64,000 nt of DNA from JACPNS01 sp047605325 (GCA_047605325.1 JASGFX010000007.1:1-64000); one strand, 5' to 3'. Positions 1 to 8,548 are shown, numbered from the stretch's first letter. Numbers and translations: made by a program. The notes: generated from the sequence alone by a model not told the origin.

Positions 1-464
1 TCGCCGAGCTGCAGGAAGCCGCCGACGGCGATCGCGACAGAGGCGATCACCGCGAGCCATCCCCCGATCTTCAGGCTTCCGGGCGAACTCACGATCACGA
101 GCATCCCGCCAACGGTGAGCAGGCCGACCACAACGGTGACGAGCTTCGAGTCGAATGGCAGCTCGATCTCGAGGTCGAAGATGTCGAGCACTGCGGGAAT
201 GATCGCGACGATTCCGAACAGCAGGTAGAGCCAGCCGACCCAGTCGAGCACGTCAAAACCGTTCTGGCTCGACGCCTTGTCGACCGCGGCCTGCGCCGCC
301 TGCTGCGCCTGATCGAAGGCCTGCTGGCCGGCGCCGCCAAGGTTTCCGGCGGCATTGCCGATGTCCGGCAGATCCACGCCGACCCACTTGAGGAACAGGG
401 CGATGATCAGGATCAGACCGCCGACGGCGGCGACGATCTTGCCTGTGGACGTTTTTTCGGTCAA
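1..464 (-). CDS. Partial small multi-pass membrane protein, unknown function
   Basis: An open frame runs leftward from a TTG codon (start MTEKTSTGKIV) to the window edge without a stop, so the C-terminus is missing. About 154 codons are visible. Four hydrophobic segments are evident (around residues 10-25, 75-95, 108-125 and 132-150), separated by an Ala/Gln-rich linker after the first one. A GGAGAG purine run about 8 nt upstream of the TTG supports this start. I do not recognise the family. It faces away from the cytochrome c biogenesis genes to the right, so it is probably not part of that operon. Confidence 0.6.
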   Translation of the reverse strand, partial: MTEKTSTGKIVAAVGGLILIIALFLKWVGVDLPDIGNAAGNLGGAGQQAFDQAQQAAQAAVDKASSQNGFDVLDWVGWLYLLFGIVAIIPAVLDIFDLEIELPFDSKLVTVVVGLLTVGGMLVIVSSPGSLKIGGWLAVIASVAIAVGGFLQLG

Positions 465-577
465 TTGACGGCTCTCCGCTCAGCTTGGATGGTGGTCTTC
501 AGCCATTCTGCACGATCTCGAGGACAACGCGCGTACAACCTGTTCGACGCGTCACGCCATCTACCCTCAGCACCCGC

Positions 578-1144
578 ATGGAACGCAAGCGTTCACCCCT
601 CACTTACCTCGCGTTGATGGGCCTCGCGGCGCTGATCGGACTGCTCGTATACGGAGTCGCGATCAAGTCCGGAGGCAACAAGTACGACAATGCCGTCGCG
701 CAGGGTCAGCGCCTGCCCGCGACCGTGCGCGATGTGCGCGTGCTCAACGACACCGGAACCAAGTCGATTTCCGACTACAAGGGCAAGGTCGTGCTGCTGA
801 ACTTCTGGGCGAGCTGGTGCGAGCCGTGCAAAGACGAGTCGCCCGCGATCGAGCGCGCATACAAGAAGTACGGCCCCGATGGACTCGTCGTGCTGGGCGC
901 CGACGTGGACGACCTCTCCAAGGACGCGAACAAGTTCTACGTCGAGAATCACCTGACCTACCCGATCCTGCGCTACTCGAGCGTGAACGCCACGAAGGAC
1001 TTCGGCACGAAACGGATGCCGGAGACGTTCATCATCGACCGCGACGGCAATGTCGCCGCGCTCCGACGCATGCAGGTCGATGACGAGTGGCTGAACACCG
1101 TGCTGCCACCGATCCTCGCTGAAAAGCAGGGCCAGTCCTCGTGA
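578..1144 (+). CDS. TlpA/ResA/CcmG-like membrane-anchored thioredoxin
   Basis: 188-residue thiol-disulfide oxidoreductase predicted to act outside the membrane, reducing cysteines of apocytochrome c. Residues 8-28 form an N-terminal membrane anchor. The thioredoxin fold follows, with WCEPC active-site cysteines C81 and C84 in the context NFWASWCEPC and the cis-proline in RMPETF (P148). The frame is open further upstream, but the ATG at 578 puts the anchor right at the N-terminus, as in ResA. Its TGA overlaps the GTG start of the CcmH gene (GTGA), so the two are co-translated. Partners downstream are CcmH and CcdA, which fits a heme-attachment role. ResA, CcmG and TlpA cannot be told apart here. 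Confidence 0.85.
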   Translation: MERKRSPLTYLALMGLAALIGLLVYGVAIKSGGNKYDNAVAQGQRLPATVRDVRVLNDTGTKSISDYKGKVVLLNFWASWCEPCKDESPAIERAYKKYGPDGLVVLGADVDDLSKDANKFYVENHLTYPILRYSSVNATKDFGTKRMPETFIIDRDGNVAALRRMQVDDEWLNTVLPPILAEKQGQSS

Positions 1145-1602
1145 TCCGCCGCACCGTCGCAATCGCGCTGACCACGCTGCTGGCGGCGATCGCCTTCGCC
1201 CCGCTCGCGCAGGCCGCCGACTGCCCCAAGACTTCGCTGCTGGACATCCAGGACGAGGTGATGTGCGTGATCTGCGGCGTGCCGCTGGTCAATGCAGGCG
1301 GCCCGCAGTCCGAGGACGAGCGTGACTTCATCCGCGAGCGCGCCGACAAGTGCGAGACCAAGGACCAGATCAAGGACGCGCTGGTGGCGGAGTACGGCAC
1401 CGCGGTCCTCGCGATGCCGCAGAAGAGCGGATTCGACCTCACCGCGTATCTCGTGCCGGTGATCGTGCTCGCGGCCGCCCTGACCGCGATCGTGATCGGC
1501 GCGATCGGCTGGCGCCGCAGCAGGCGCGAAGAGGCGCCACAGACGGCCGGCCCGTCCGAGAGCGACGAGCTCGATGAAGACCTGCGCCGGTACGATCTCT
1601 AG
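1141..1602 (+). CDS. ccmH: CcmH/CycL-type cytochrome c biogenesis protein
   Basis: 153-residue System I cytochrome c maturation factor that keeps apocytochrome heme-binding cysteines reduced. Residues 1-25 are a signal peptide ending in QAA. The mature part carries the family C-x-x-C (C42/C45, in EVMCVICG), a three-helix core, and one C-terminal membrane helix (about 100-122) followed by a basic tail. Length and layout match the short CcmH/NrfF family. It starts at a GTG overlapping the stop of the thioredoxin gene and is followed by ccdA after a 12-nt gap, forming one operon. The CcmF-type ligase that normally works with CcmH is not in the window. Confidence 0.88.
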   Translation: MIRRTVAIALTTLLAAIAFAPLAQAADCPKTSLLDIQDEVMCVICGVPLVNAGGPQSEDERDFIRERADKCETKDQIKDALVAEYGTAVLAMPQKSGFDLTAYLVPVIVLAAALTAIVIGAIGWRRSRREEAPQTAGPSESDELDEDLRRYDL

Positions 1603-1614
1603 CTCTCCAAGCTG

Positions 1615-2346
1615 ATGGACGGCGGCGTCGACACCACAGTCCTGGCCGCGTTCGGCGTCGGCCTGATCTCCTTCTTCACCCCCTGCGTGCTTCCGCTCGT
1701 GCCGGGCTATCTCGCGACGATCTCCGGCGTCGCGGGCGTCGAGCGCGTCGAGGACCACGGCGCGCGCCAGATGATCGCCCCGGCGCTCATCTTCGTCGCG
1801 TCATTCACCGTGATCTTCATGCTCGTTGGGATGGCCGCGACTGCGATCGGGCAGGCGATGACCGACAACACCGAACTGCTGCGCAAGATCAGTGGTGTGC
1901 TGATCATCGCAATGGGGGTCTTCCTCGCGGCGACGATCTTCGTCCCCGCGCTGAATGTCGAGATGCGCTCCCAGCAACTCGCCAAGCGAGCCGGCGTCGG
2001 CGGACCGATCATCGCCGGCGCCGCCTTTGCGATTGCCTGGACCCCGTGCCTCGGACCGACGCTCGGGGCAATCCTCGCCGCCGCATCGACTCAGCAACAC
2101 CTGCTCGAAGGCGCCGTGCTGCTGTTCTTCTACTCGATGGGCCTCGCGGTTCCGTTCGTGCTCTCCGCGATGGGCGTCGGCGCCGTCGCATCGGCATCTG
2201 GCTGGATCAAACGCCACTACCCGGTGCTGCTCGGAGTGTCCTCGGCGATTCTGATCGTCGTCGGAGTGCTGATCCTCACGAACGAGTTCTTCCGGCTGAA
2301 CGCCTGGGCCGCCGACCTGACCGGGTCGCTCGACCTGAACTTCTGA
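1615..2346 (+). CDS. ccdA: CcdA/DsbD-type transmembrane electron carrier
   Basis: 243-residue polytopic protein that carries electrons from cytoplasmic thioredoxin across the membrane to the extracytoplasmic thioredoxin. About six hydrophobic helices are visible. The two diagnostic cysteines lie in paired motifs: TPCVLPLVPGYL (C24) in the first half and TPCLGPTLG (C145) in the second, the usual pseudo-repeat of CcdA. It sits 12 nt after ccmH and ends the operon. A strong hairpin follows (2393-2441). CcdA with ResA is typical of System II while CcmH is System I, so the cluster mixes parts of both. Confidence 0.93.
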   Translation: MDGGVDTTVLAAFGVGLISFFTPCVLPLVPGYLATISGVAGVERVEDHGARQMIAPALIFVASFTVIFMLVGMAATAIGQAMTDNTELLRKISGVLIIAMGVFLAATIFVPALNVEMRSQQLAKRAGVGGPIIAGAAFAIAWTPCLGPTLGAILAAASTQQHLLEGAVLLFFYSMGLAVPFVLSAMGVGAVASASGWIKRHYPVLLGVSSAILIVVGVLILTNEFFRLNAWAADLTGSLDLNF

Positions 2347-2392
2347 CGCGCGGCCGACCCGATCCGCCGATCCCCATGTCCAAGGCGTTTTC

Positions 2393-2441
2393 TGCGTAGA
2401 AGTACGTCCTGCGAAGGGTCGGCAGGACGTACTTCTACGCA
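2393..2441. repeat. Dispersed hairpin element, copy 1
   Basis: Perfect 20-bp inverted repeat (arms 2393-2412 and 2422-2441) around a 9-base loop, lying between the convergent ccdA and argS genes. The core ACGTCCTGC/GCAGGACGT, the GGGTCGGCAGG loop edge and the ACGCAA right flank recur in a second hairpin at 48756-48802, while the outer stem bases differ but remain paired. It may act as a bidirectional terminator here. There is no clear U-tract, so a REP-like element is equally possible. Confidence 0.75.
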
Positions 2442-2491
2442 AGATTTCGCTTGAAATCGTTTTTTTCGATGTGCGGGTCCTGGGGGCGGAA

Positions 2492-4123
2492 CTACATCCG
2501 CTCCGGCGCCGAGACGCCGAGCAGATCCAGAGTGCGCGCGAGGACGCGCTTCGATGCGACGCACAGCGCGACGCGGAACTGCGTCACATCCGGCGCCTCG
2601 CCGACGACCTTGCAGTCGCGGTAGAAGGCCGAGAACTCCGCCGCAAGATCGCGGCCGTAGATCGTCAGGCGGTGCGGCGCGCGGCGGGCGGCCGTCTCTG
2701 AGATTTCGTCCGGGAACTCGATCAGGCGCCTGATCAGCGCGCGCTCGGACTCGTGCAGCTCGGGCACGACCGAAGGCAAACCGGCGTCCTCGCCGAGGCC
2801 GGCCTTCTCGAGGATCGAGTTGATCCTTGCATGCGCGTACTGCACGTAGTAGACGGGGTTCTTGTCGCTCTGCTCGCGCGCGAGGGCGAGGTCGAGGTCC
2901 ATCGTCGTCTCGTGGGAGCGTTGGATCAGGAAAAAGCGCAGCGCGTCGGCGCCGATGTCGTCGAGCAGGTCGTCGACGGTCACGAACTCACCCGTGCGTT
3001 TGGACATCTGAACGCGCTGGCCGCCTTCGGTGAGGTTGACCAACTGCATGATCACCGGCTCGAAGGTGTCGGGGTCGTTGCCCAGCGCCGCATAGGCGGC
3101 CTTCATACGCGCGATGTAGCCGTGGTGATCGGCACCCCAGACATCGATCAGGCGGTCGGCCCCGCGGGACTTTTTGTCCTGGTGGTAGGCGATGTCGGTG
3201 GCGAAGTACGTGTAGTCGCCGCTGCCGCGCCGCAGCACGCGGTCCTTGTCGTCGCCGAGCTCCGAGGTGCGCAGCCACAACGCCCCATCGTGTTCGTAGA
3301 CGTGACCGGCAGCGGTCAGCGTCTCGATCGCCTGTTCGAAGCGGCCGTCGTGCAGCGAGCGCTCGGAGAACCAGACGTCGATCGCGACCCCCATCCGCTC
3401 GAGCGTCGCGCCGATCATCTCGAGCATCTTCGCAACGCCCAGCTCTTGCAGCTCCTCGGCCGGCAACTCGCCCGCCCCGTCGATCGATGATGCGATCTCG
3501 TCGATGTAGGCGCCCTGATAGCCGTCCTCGGGAACCTCCACCCCACGCGCCCGCGCGGCGATCGACGCGCCGAAGCGCTCAACCTGGGTGCCGTAGTCGT
3601 TGGAGTAATACTCGCGTGTGACCTGATGACCGGCGAAGCTGAGCACGCGGCCGAGCGCGTCGCCATAGGCGGCGTTGCGACCATGACCGATGTGCAGCGG
3701 GCCGGTCGGGTTGGCACTGGGAAACTCGAGGTTGATCCGTTCGGGCACCTCGGCGACCCCGGCGCCGAAATCGCCATCGCCGAGCAGGTGGCCGAGCGCG
3801 GCCGAGTACCAGCCGTCGGTCAGTCGAAGATTCAGAAAACCCGGCCCGGCGACCTCGGCCGAGGCGAGCGATTCGCCGAGAGCGGCGGCGAGTTTTTCGG
3901 AGATTGAATCGGCGACGTTGCGCGGGTTGTCACGCGCGATCGGCGCGCAGACCATCGCCGCGTTGGTGGCGAAATCACCGTGCGCCTGATTCTTCGGGCG
4001 TTCGAGCGCAACACCGCTCGGCACCTTCTCGGCGCCGGCCGCATCGGCTGCCGCGGCGCCCACTGCGGCACGCAGCTCGGCGAGCGGATCAGTGCGCGGA
4101 GTGTTCTCGGGAGCGGGGGTCAC
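2492..4123 (-). CDS. argS: Arginyl-tRNA synthetase
   Basis: Class I aminoacyl-tRNA synthetase charging tRNA-Arg; 543 residues, normal for ArgRS. Visible in order are an N-terminal additional domain, the HIGH motif HIGHGRN at about residues 144-150 preceded by ANPTGPLHIGH, the catalytic segment, MSKRTG (about 373-378, the KMSKS equivalent) and the C-terminal anticodon-binding DALR-type domain ending in SAPERM. The start is taken as the GTG at 4123, giving VTPAPENTP. Upstream in-frame codons exist, but a TAGTAT -10-like hexamer lies 11 nt before this GTG. It is divergent from the DUF3467 gene. Confidence 0.95.
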   Translation of the reverse strand: MTPAPENTPRTDPLAELRAAVGAAAADAAGAEKVPSGVALERPKNQAHGDFATNAAMVCAPIARDNPRNVADSISEKLAAALGESLASAEVAGPGFLNLRLTDGWYSAALGHLLGDGDFGAGVAEVPERINLEFPSANPTGPLHIGHGRNAAYGDALGRVLSFAGHQVTREYYSNDYGTQVERFGASIAARARGVEVPEDGYQGAYIDEIASSIDGAGELPAEELQELGVAKMLEMIGATLERMGVAIDVWFSERSLHDGRFEQAIETLTAAGHVYEHDGALWLRTSELGDDKDRVLRRGSGDYTYFATDIAYHQDKKSRGADRLIDVWGADHHGYIARMKAAYAALGNDPDTFEPVIMQLVNLTEGGQRVQMSKRTGEFVTVDDLLDDIGADALRFFLIQRSHETTMDLDLALAREQSDKNPVYYVQYAHARINSILEKAGLGEDAGLPSVVPELHESERALIRRLIEFPDEISETAARRAPHRLTIYGRDLAAEFSAFYRDCKVVGEAPDVTQFRVALCVASKRVLARTLDLLGVSAPERM

Positions 4124-4191
4124 GGACGCGCGCGATACTACCTCTAACCTGCTGAGCGCAGCAGAACCCAACCACGACCGGAGTACGCACG

Positions 4192-4521
4192 ATGTCCGAA
4201 GACAACTCAGAGCAGCGCGGGATCAACATCCACTTCCAGCCGGAGCAGATGGCCGGTGTCTACGCCAACTTCGCGAACATCAGCCACTCCGACTACGAGT
4301 TCACGATCACCTTCGCGCGCGTCGACCACGAGGTCGACACCGAGGAGATCCCCGGCGTCGTGGTCACCCGCGTGAACCTCTCCCCGCGCTTCATGCGCGA
4401 ACTGATCGACGCGATGGAGGACAACTACTCCAAGTGGACGACCAGCGAGGGCATCCGCAACCTCCCTGAGTACGAGGGCGACGAGCCCGGCGGCGAGGAA
4501 GCAGGCGACGAAGAGGCCTAG
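4192..4521 (+). CDS. DUF3467 family protein
   Basis: 109-residue soluble protein matching the DUF3467 pattern: GIYxN-like segment (here GVYANFANISHS), an FTITFARVDHE strand, a TRVNLSPRFMREL stretch and an acidic Gly/Glu C-terminal tail. The family is widespread and its molecular function is not established. A CGGAG ribosome site lies upstream of the ATG. The gene ends 3 nt before the convergent M48 protease stop, so the two 3' ends nearly touch. Confidence is high for the family and nil for function. Confidence 0.85.
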   Translation: MSEDNSEQRGINIHFQPEQMAGVYANFANISHSDYEFTITFARVDHEVDTEEIPGVVVTRVNLSPRFMRELIDAMEDNYSKWTTSEGIRNLPEYEGDEPGGEEAGDEEA

Positions 4522-4524
4522 GCC

Positions 4525-5853
4525 TCAGGGCAGCGGCTCGACTTTGCCTCTGGCGAGCTCGCGCCGCACGGTCACTGCCATTCCGATGCGTTGCATCGGT
4601 GTCGGGTGGGTGCCGAAGAAGAACTGCAGTGCGCTCGGTGGCTCCGGTCGCGAAAGGTTCCGCGTCGTCAGGCGTTGCTCGAGAGCGATGGCCGCGTCGG
4701 GCTTCTGCGTGACCGCCAGCGCGAAGGCGTCGGCGCGCGCCTCGATCTTGCGTGACCAGGCGTTGGCGGCCGGCTGACTGACTGCGATCGCTATCAACGC
4801 GGCTGCGAGCAGCATCGCGATTCCGGCGGGTGAGGCAAAGTCAACCCCGCGGCTGCGGGCCAGCGCCCGTGCCAAAAGGTCGATCGCAAACAGTGAGACG
4901 AGCGCCACGAACCCAAACCAGACGAGGCCGGCAACGACATCGCGGTGCTTGGCGTGGCCGAACTCGTGCGCCAGGACCGCGCGGCGCTCGGCGGGCGTGA
5001 AGTCCTTGAGCAACGTGTCGTAGATCACCACCCGTTTGGTCGAACCGAGGCCGGTCACATAGGCGTTGGCACCGGTGGTGCGGCTCGCCGCGTCGACTGT
5101 GTAAATCTCGCCCGCGTGCACGCCGGAGCGCCGCGCAATCTGTTCGACGTCGCTGCGCACGGGGCCGGCCGGCAGCTTCGTGAAGTTGGCAAACAGTGGC
5201 TCGACCAGGATCGGAGAGAACATCTGGAAGACGATCGCGATCGCGATCAGAATCACTCCGAACGCCGTCCACCACATCCGTCCGATCGTGCGGATCAGCC
5301 AGCCGGCCAACATCGCAAGCAGTGCGAGCGCAAGCAGCGTGAGCAGCGCCCCGAGGAGCCAGTTCGAAAGCCAGCCATCAAAGTTCTGCAAGACCAGTCC
5401 GGCGCGATGTGCGCGGGCGTACATCGCGCACTGCAGGGGCAACGCGGCGACCAAGGCGATCGATCCGATCGCGCAGGCGACGGCGGCATCGGCGACTGCC
5501 CCGCCGCGCCCGAGCACTGCGCCGCTGCGGCGATCACTCCACCGCGCGAGCATGCTGCCCTCGCGCACGCCGCGCGGCCAACAGCAGGCGACCACCACCG
5601 GAATCGCGACCGTGACGAAACCTGCGATCAGGGACAGCCAGCTCTGGAGGCCCCGAAAGTTTGTCGCGCGAACGATGAATGCCTCGCTGAAGAAGTAGTG
5701 CGCGTTCGCGTCGATCGCCGGCGGAAGCTGCTCGCGCGGCCAGAGCACGAGATCGGCCACCAGTCCGGCCAGCACCACAATCGCGATTGCGACGGCTGTA
5801 CTCTGGAGCGCGGAGCGGGCCGCATTGGGGGAAACCTGGTTCCGGCTACTCAA
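4525..5853 (-). CDS. M48 family (Ste24/CAAX-protease-like) membrane metallopeptidase
   Basis: 442-residue membrane zinc endopeptidase. Several hydrophobic segments fill residues 18-215 and contain the N-terminal region typical of the M48A/B Ste24-like class. The catalytic motif HEFGH is at 296-300 (AVLAHEFGHAKHRD), another membrane pair follows, and the third zinc ligand is likely the Glu in KIEARADAFAL (about residue 376). A TTG start at 5853 is used because no ATG or GTG lies nearby in frame and the first helix begins soon after; this start is the weakest point. It is divergent from the histidine kinase gene. Confidence 0.85.
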   Translation of the reverse strand: MSSRNQVSPNAARSALQSTAVAIAIVVLAGLVADLVLWPREQLPPAIDANAHYFFSEAFIVRATNFRGLQSWLSLIAGFVTVAIPVVVACCWPRGVREGSMLARWSDRRSGAVLGRGGAVADAAVACAIGSIALVAALPLQCAMYARAHRAGLVLQNFDGWLSNWLLGALLTLLALALLAMLAGWLIRTIGRMWWTAFGVILIAIAIVFQMFSPILVEPLFANFTKLPAGPVRSDVEQIARRSGVHAGEIYTVDAASRTTGANAYVTGLGSTKRVVIYDTLLKDFTPAERRAVLAHEFGHAKHRDVVAGLVWFGFVALVSLFAIDLLARALARSRGVDFASPAGIAMLLAAALIAIAVSQPAANAWSRKIEARADAFALAVTQKPDAAIALEQRLTTRNLSRPEPPSALQFFFGTHPTPMQRIGMAVTVRRELARGKVEPLP

Positions 5854-5880
5854 CTGTCACGATCCGGTGAGAACATCGAA

Positions 5881-7512
5881 GTGAATGACGACACATCGAA
5901 GCTAACGACCGAGCCGACGGCAAACACGCCGGAGGAGTCGCTGGAGCACGCTTCATTCGCCCCCGACGACCCGGTCTTCGCGCTGGCCGGAGAGGTCTAC
6001 GAGCGCCTGCGCGAGGATCTTTCGCCAGAGGAGGCGCTCGCCGGTGGCGTCGAGACCGGGGCGGGCTTCATCCGCGCCTGCAACATGCTCGACGAGAACC
6101 TCCCGGCCTGGGGCTGGATCCTCGAACCCGTCTTCGACCTGCCGGTCGGCTGGTCGACCCCCGGCGCAGACGCCGAGGGCGCCGCCCTCGCGCGGGAGAA
6201 GTTCGATCTGCAACCGGTGGCCACTGTCGTGGCGGTTCCGGACGCCGCCACCTACCTGGCGCTTCCCGTGATGGGCCACGACGGCGAAGGCAAGGATGTC
6301 GCCGGCGGACTGATCGCGATCCCGCTGCAGGCCGACTCGGAGATCGATGACAACGTGATGATCGGGGCCTCGGCCGGCGCGGGAATCGTCGCCGTCCAGA
6401 TGGAGAACAGCGTCCGCGCCCGCGCGGCGCGTCGCTCCCTTCAGTTCGCCCAGGCCGCGTCGAACACGCAGCGCAAGCTTGTCGAGCCGACCGACCGGCG
6501 CGAGGCGATCCTCCATGCGATGAACAACCTTGCGAGCTGTGACGCGCTCACCTGGGGTTCGGCGACGGAGTTCGTCGACGGCGAACCGGTCGAAGTGATC
6601 GAATTCGGGGAACGCCCCGCCGAGATCGACGCCGACGACCGCGTGGCGCTCGGCGCCGGGGCCGACCCCGCGCTCGCCACTCAGGACGTGACCCTCCCGG
6701 TGCTCGTCGAGGGCGCCGAAGAGGCCAGGATCGACCTTCACTCTTTTTATCCGCTCGGATCGGTCGAGCGCGACACGCTCGCCAGCGTCGCCGCGGCCGT
6801 CGCCGGAACGATCGTGCGCTTCCGCTCGGCCGAGACGATCGAATCGCTGCGTCGGTCGGCAACGCGCCGGCTGGTCGAGGCCCAGGAGCGCGAGCGCTCG
6901 ATGGTCGCCGCGGACATCCATGACGGAGTGCTCCAGCAACTCGGCGCGACCGCGATCCGCCTCGAACTCGCCCAGTCGCGTGTCGAGCAGCGCGACTTCG
7001 ACACCGCCAGCGCGATCATCGCCGACGGCGCCAAGGAGATTCGCTCCTGCGCCCGCGAACTACGTGCGCTGCTGATGGAGCTGCGCCCGCAGGTGCTCGA
7101 CGACAACGGCCTGAACGCGGCGCTCAACGAGCTCGGACGCCACGTCAGCAACACTGAGGTCACGGTCACCTCCGACCTCCCCGAGGACCTCGGTAGCGAG
7201 TTCGCGATCACGATCTTCCGGATCGTCCAGGAGGCGCTGACGAACATCGAGAAGCACGCGCGGGCCGCGCATGCGCGTGTCGACGTGAGCGTCAGCGAGG
7301 ACGCGATCGCGATCGACATCAGCGACGACGGCGTCGGCTACGAGGGCTCTGTCACGGGACCTTCGGCCGAGGGCAGCCACCTCGGACTGCTCGGCATGCG
7401 CGAGCGCGCGCAGATGTTCGGTGGAAGCTTCTCGATCGCCGGCGCCTCCGGCGGCGGCACCGAGATCAGGGCGGTTCTGCCGCTCGACGGTCTGCCCAGC
7501 GACGCGCTCTGA
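5881..7512 (+). CDS. GAF-domain histidine kinase, NarL/DegS type (HisKA_3)
   Basis: 543-residue cytoplasmic sensor kinase. The N-terminal 330 residues are GAF-like, with two related sensory blocks and no membrane helix. The dimerisation/phosphoacceptor region is ERERSMVAADIHDGVLQQLG with the likely phospho-His at H347, typical of HisKA_3. The HATPase domain follows with FRIVQEALTNIEKHA (N box), SDDGVGY (G1) and HLGLLGMRERA (G2). The GTG at 5881 is chosen; the frame is open for over 900 bases upstream, but that stretch is the antisense of the protease gene. The next gene encodes two receivers, the likely partner, separated by a hairpin. Confidence 0.88.
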   Translation: MNDDTSKLTTEPTANTPEESLEHASFAPDDPVFALAGEVYERLREDLSPEEALAGGVETGAGFIRACNMLDENLPAWGWILEPVFDLPVGWSTPGADAEGAALAREKFDLQPVATVVAVPDAATYLALPVMGHDGEGKDVAGGLIAIPLQADSEIDDNVMIGASAGAGIVAVQMENSVRARAARRSLQFAQAASNTQRKLVEPTDRREAILHAMNNLASCDALTWGSATEFVDGEPVEVIEFGERPAEIDADDRVALGAGADPALATQDVTLPVLVEGAEEARIDLHSFYPLGSVERDTLASVAAAVAGTIVRFRSAETIESLRRSATRRLVEAQERERSMVAADIHDGVLQQLGATAIRLELAQSRVEQRDFDTASAIIADGAKEIRSCARELRALLMELRPQVLDDNGLNAALNELGRHVSNTEVTVTSDLPEDLGSEFAITIFRIVQEALTNIEKHARAAHARVDVSVSEDAIAIDISDDGVGYEGSVTGPSAEGSHLGLLGMRERAQMFGGSFSIAGASGGGTEIRAVLPLDGLPSDAL

Positions 7513-7513
7513 T

Positions 7514-7559
7514 TAATCCCCCCGATGGGCGTACCCCATCCGGGCAATCGGGGTTATTA
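7514..7559. promoter_or_regulatory. Nested inverted repeat between kinase and receiver genes
   Basis: A 7-bp GC stem (CCCCGAT at 7520-7526 with ATCGGGG at 7547-7553) is extended outward by TAAT/ATTA pairing across a 2-base mismatch. It encloses a smaller GATGGG/CCCATC hairpin. It begins immediately after the kinase stop codon. It could be an attenuator or terminator setting the kinase:receiver ratio, or an operator overlapping the TAGGAT hexamer at 7558-7563. No U-tract is seen. Confidence 0.5.
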
Positions 7560-7662
7560 GGATGTGCGTCTACTCGGAATTGCGGGTTTTTCAGCTCAGA
7601 TGCCCGCCGAGACACCGACGTTCGGCCAGTACCGCGACGAACGCACGCGTTCATCGCTCAGA

Positions 7663-8511
7663 ATGTCCGCCAACAGCATGAACAGCTCCGCAAGCGCACC
7701 CACACGCATCGCGATCGCCGACGACTCGGCCGTGATCCGCAACCTGATCGAGGAGATCCTCACCTACATCGACGGCTACACGCTCGAGGCCAGCTTCGAC
7801 AACGGGCGCGACATCGTCGCCTGGGTGCGCGAGGGCGGCACCGCAGATGTCTTCGTGATCGACATGCGTCTGCCCGGCCTCAGCGGCACGGCGACGATCG
7901 GCGCGCTGCGTCGCTTCGACGCCGACGCGCGGATCCTCGCCTTCTCTGCCTCCGACCAGGAGGAGAGCGTGCGCTCGGCGACCGCGGCCGGCGCCGACGG
8001 CTACCTGCTCAAGGAGTCGACGCTCAGCGAACTGCTCGACGCGATCTCCGGCGGCGGCATCACGACCGACGGCGACGGCGCAGCGCCGGCCGAAGCGCCG
8101 CAGAGCATCGACAACGCCGAGGCCGGCAACGGCCTCTGCGTGCTCGTCGTCGACGACCACGACCTCGTGCGTGACGCCGCCGCGGCGATGCTCGAATCGA
8201 AGGGCTTCGCCGTCGAGACGGCCGACAGCGCGGCCGGCGCGCGCGAGTGGCTGCAGTCGGGCAATCGCTGCGACGCGGCACTGGTAGACCTGCGACTCGG
8301 AGACGCATCAGGCGCGACGATCGTCGAGGTCTTCCGCGAACACCTGCCAGAAGCCGCCGTGATCCTGCACTCGGGCGCCGCCGACGAAGACGGCGAGCGC
8401 GTCGCGCGAGAGACCGGCGCCGACGGCTTCCTCGCCAAGGGCGACTACACGATCGACGAGATGGTCGATTCGCTGACCCAGGCCGTCGACGGACGCCGCG
8501 ACAACCGCTGA
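7663..8511 (+). CDS. Tandem double receiver-domain protein without output domain
   Basis: About 282 residues made of two complete response-regulator receiver domains. Receiver 1 has acidic residues IADDS, phosphoacceptor D67 in FVIDMRLPG and K117 in LLKES. Receiver 2 has VVDDHD, D209 in ALVDLRLGD and K259 in FLAKGD. A linker of about 35 residues joins them. There is no helix-turn-helix or enzymatic output domain. It is probably phosphorylated by the NarL-type kinase encoded just upstream and may act as a phosphate relay or through protein contacts. The start is uncertain: the ATG at 7663 is used; a GTG at 7564 abuts a TAGGAT hexamer and is less likely to be in the transcript; an ATG at 7678 is also possible. 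Confidence 0.82.
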   Translation: MSANSMNSSASAPTRIAIADDSAVIRNLIEEILTYIDGYTLEASFDNGRDIVAWVREGGTADVFVIDMRLPGLSGTATIGALRRFDADARILAFSASDQEESVRSATAAGADGYLLKESTLSELLDAISGGGITTDGDGAAPAEAPQSIDNAEAGNGLCVLVVDDHDLVRDAAAAMLESKGFAVETADSAAGAREWLQSGNRCDAALVDLRLGDASGATIVEVFREHLPEAAVILHSGAADEDGERVARETGADGFLAKGDYTIDEMVDSLTQAVDGRRDNR

Positions 8512-8536
8512 CGGACTGAAAGTCCGTTCTGACACA

Positions 8537-8542
8537 TACCCT
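8537..8542 (+). promoter_or_regulatory. -10-like TACCCT hexamer for a leaderless gene
   Basis: TACCCT ends 6 nt before the GTG at 8549, the spacing expected if transcription starts at the start codon. No Shine-Dalgarno precedes the gene. This favours 8549 over the in-frame GTG at 8543, which abuts the hexamer. Confidence 0.5.
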
Positions 8543-8548
8543 GTGCGG

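Noticed and set aside
4945..5880. Long open frame upstream of the histidine kinase that could add about 310 residues
   Set aside because: It is antisense to the M48 protease gene; composition is Arg/Glu/His-rich shadow sequence with no domain, and the kinase GAF region starts only after 5881.
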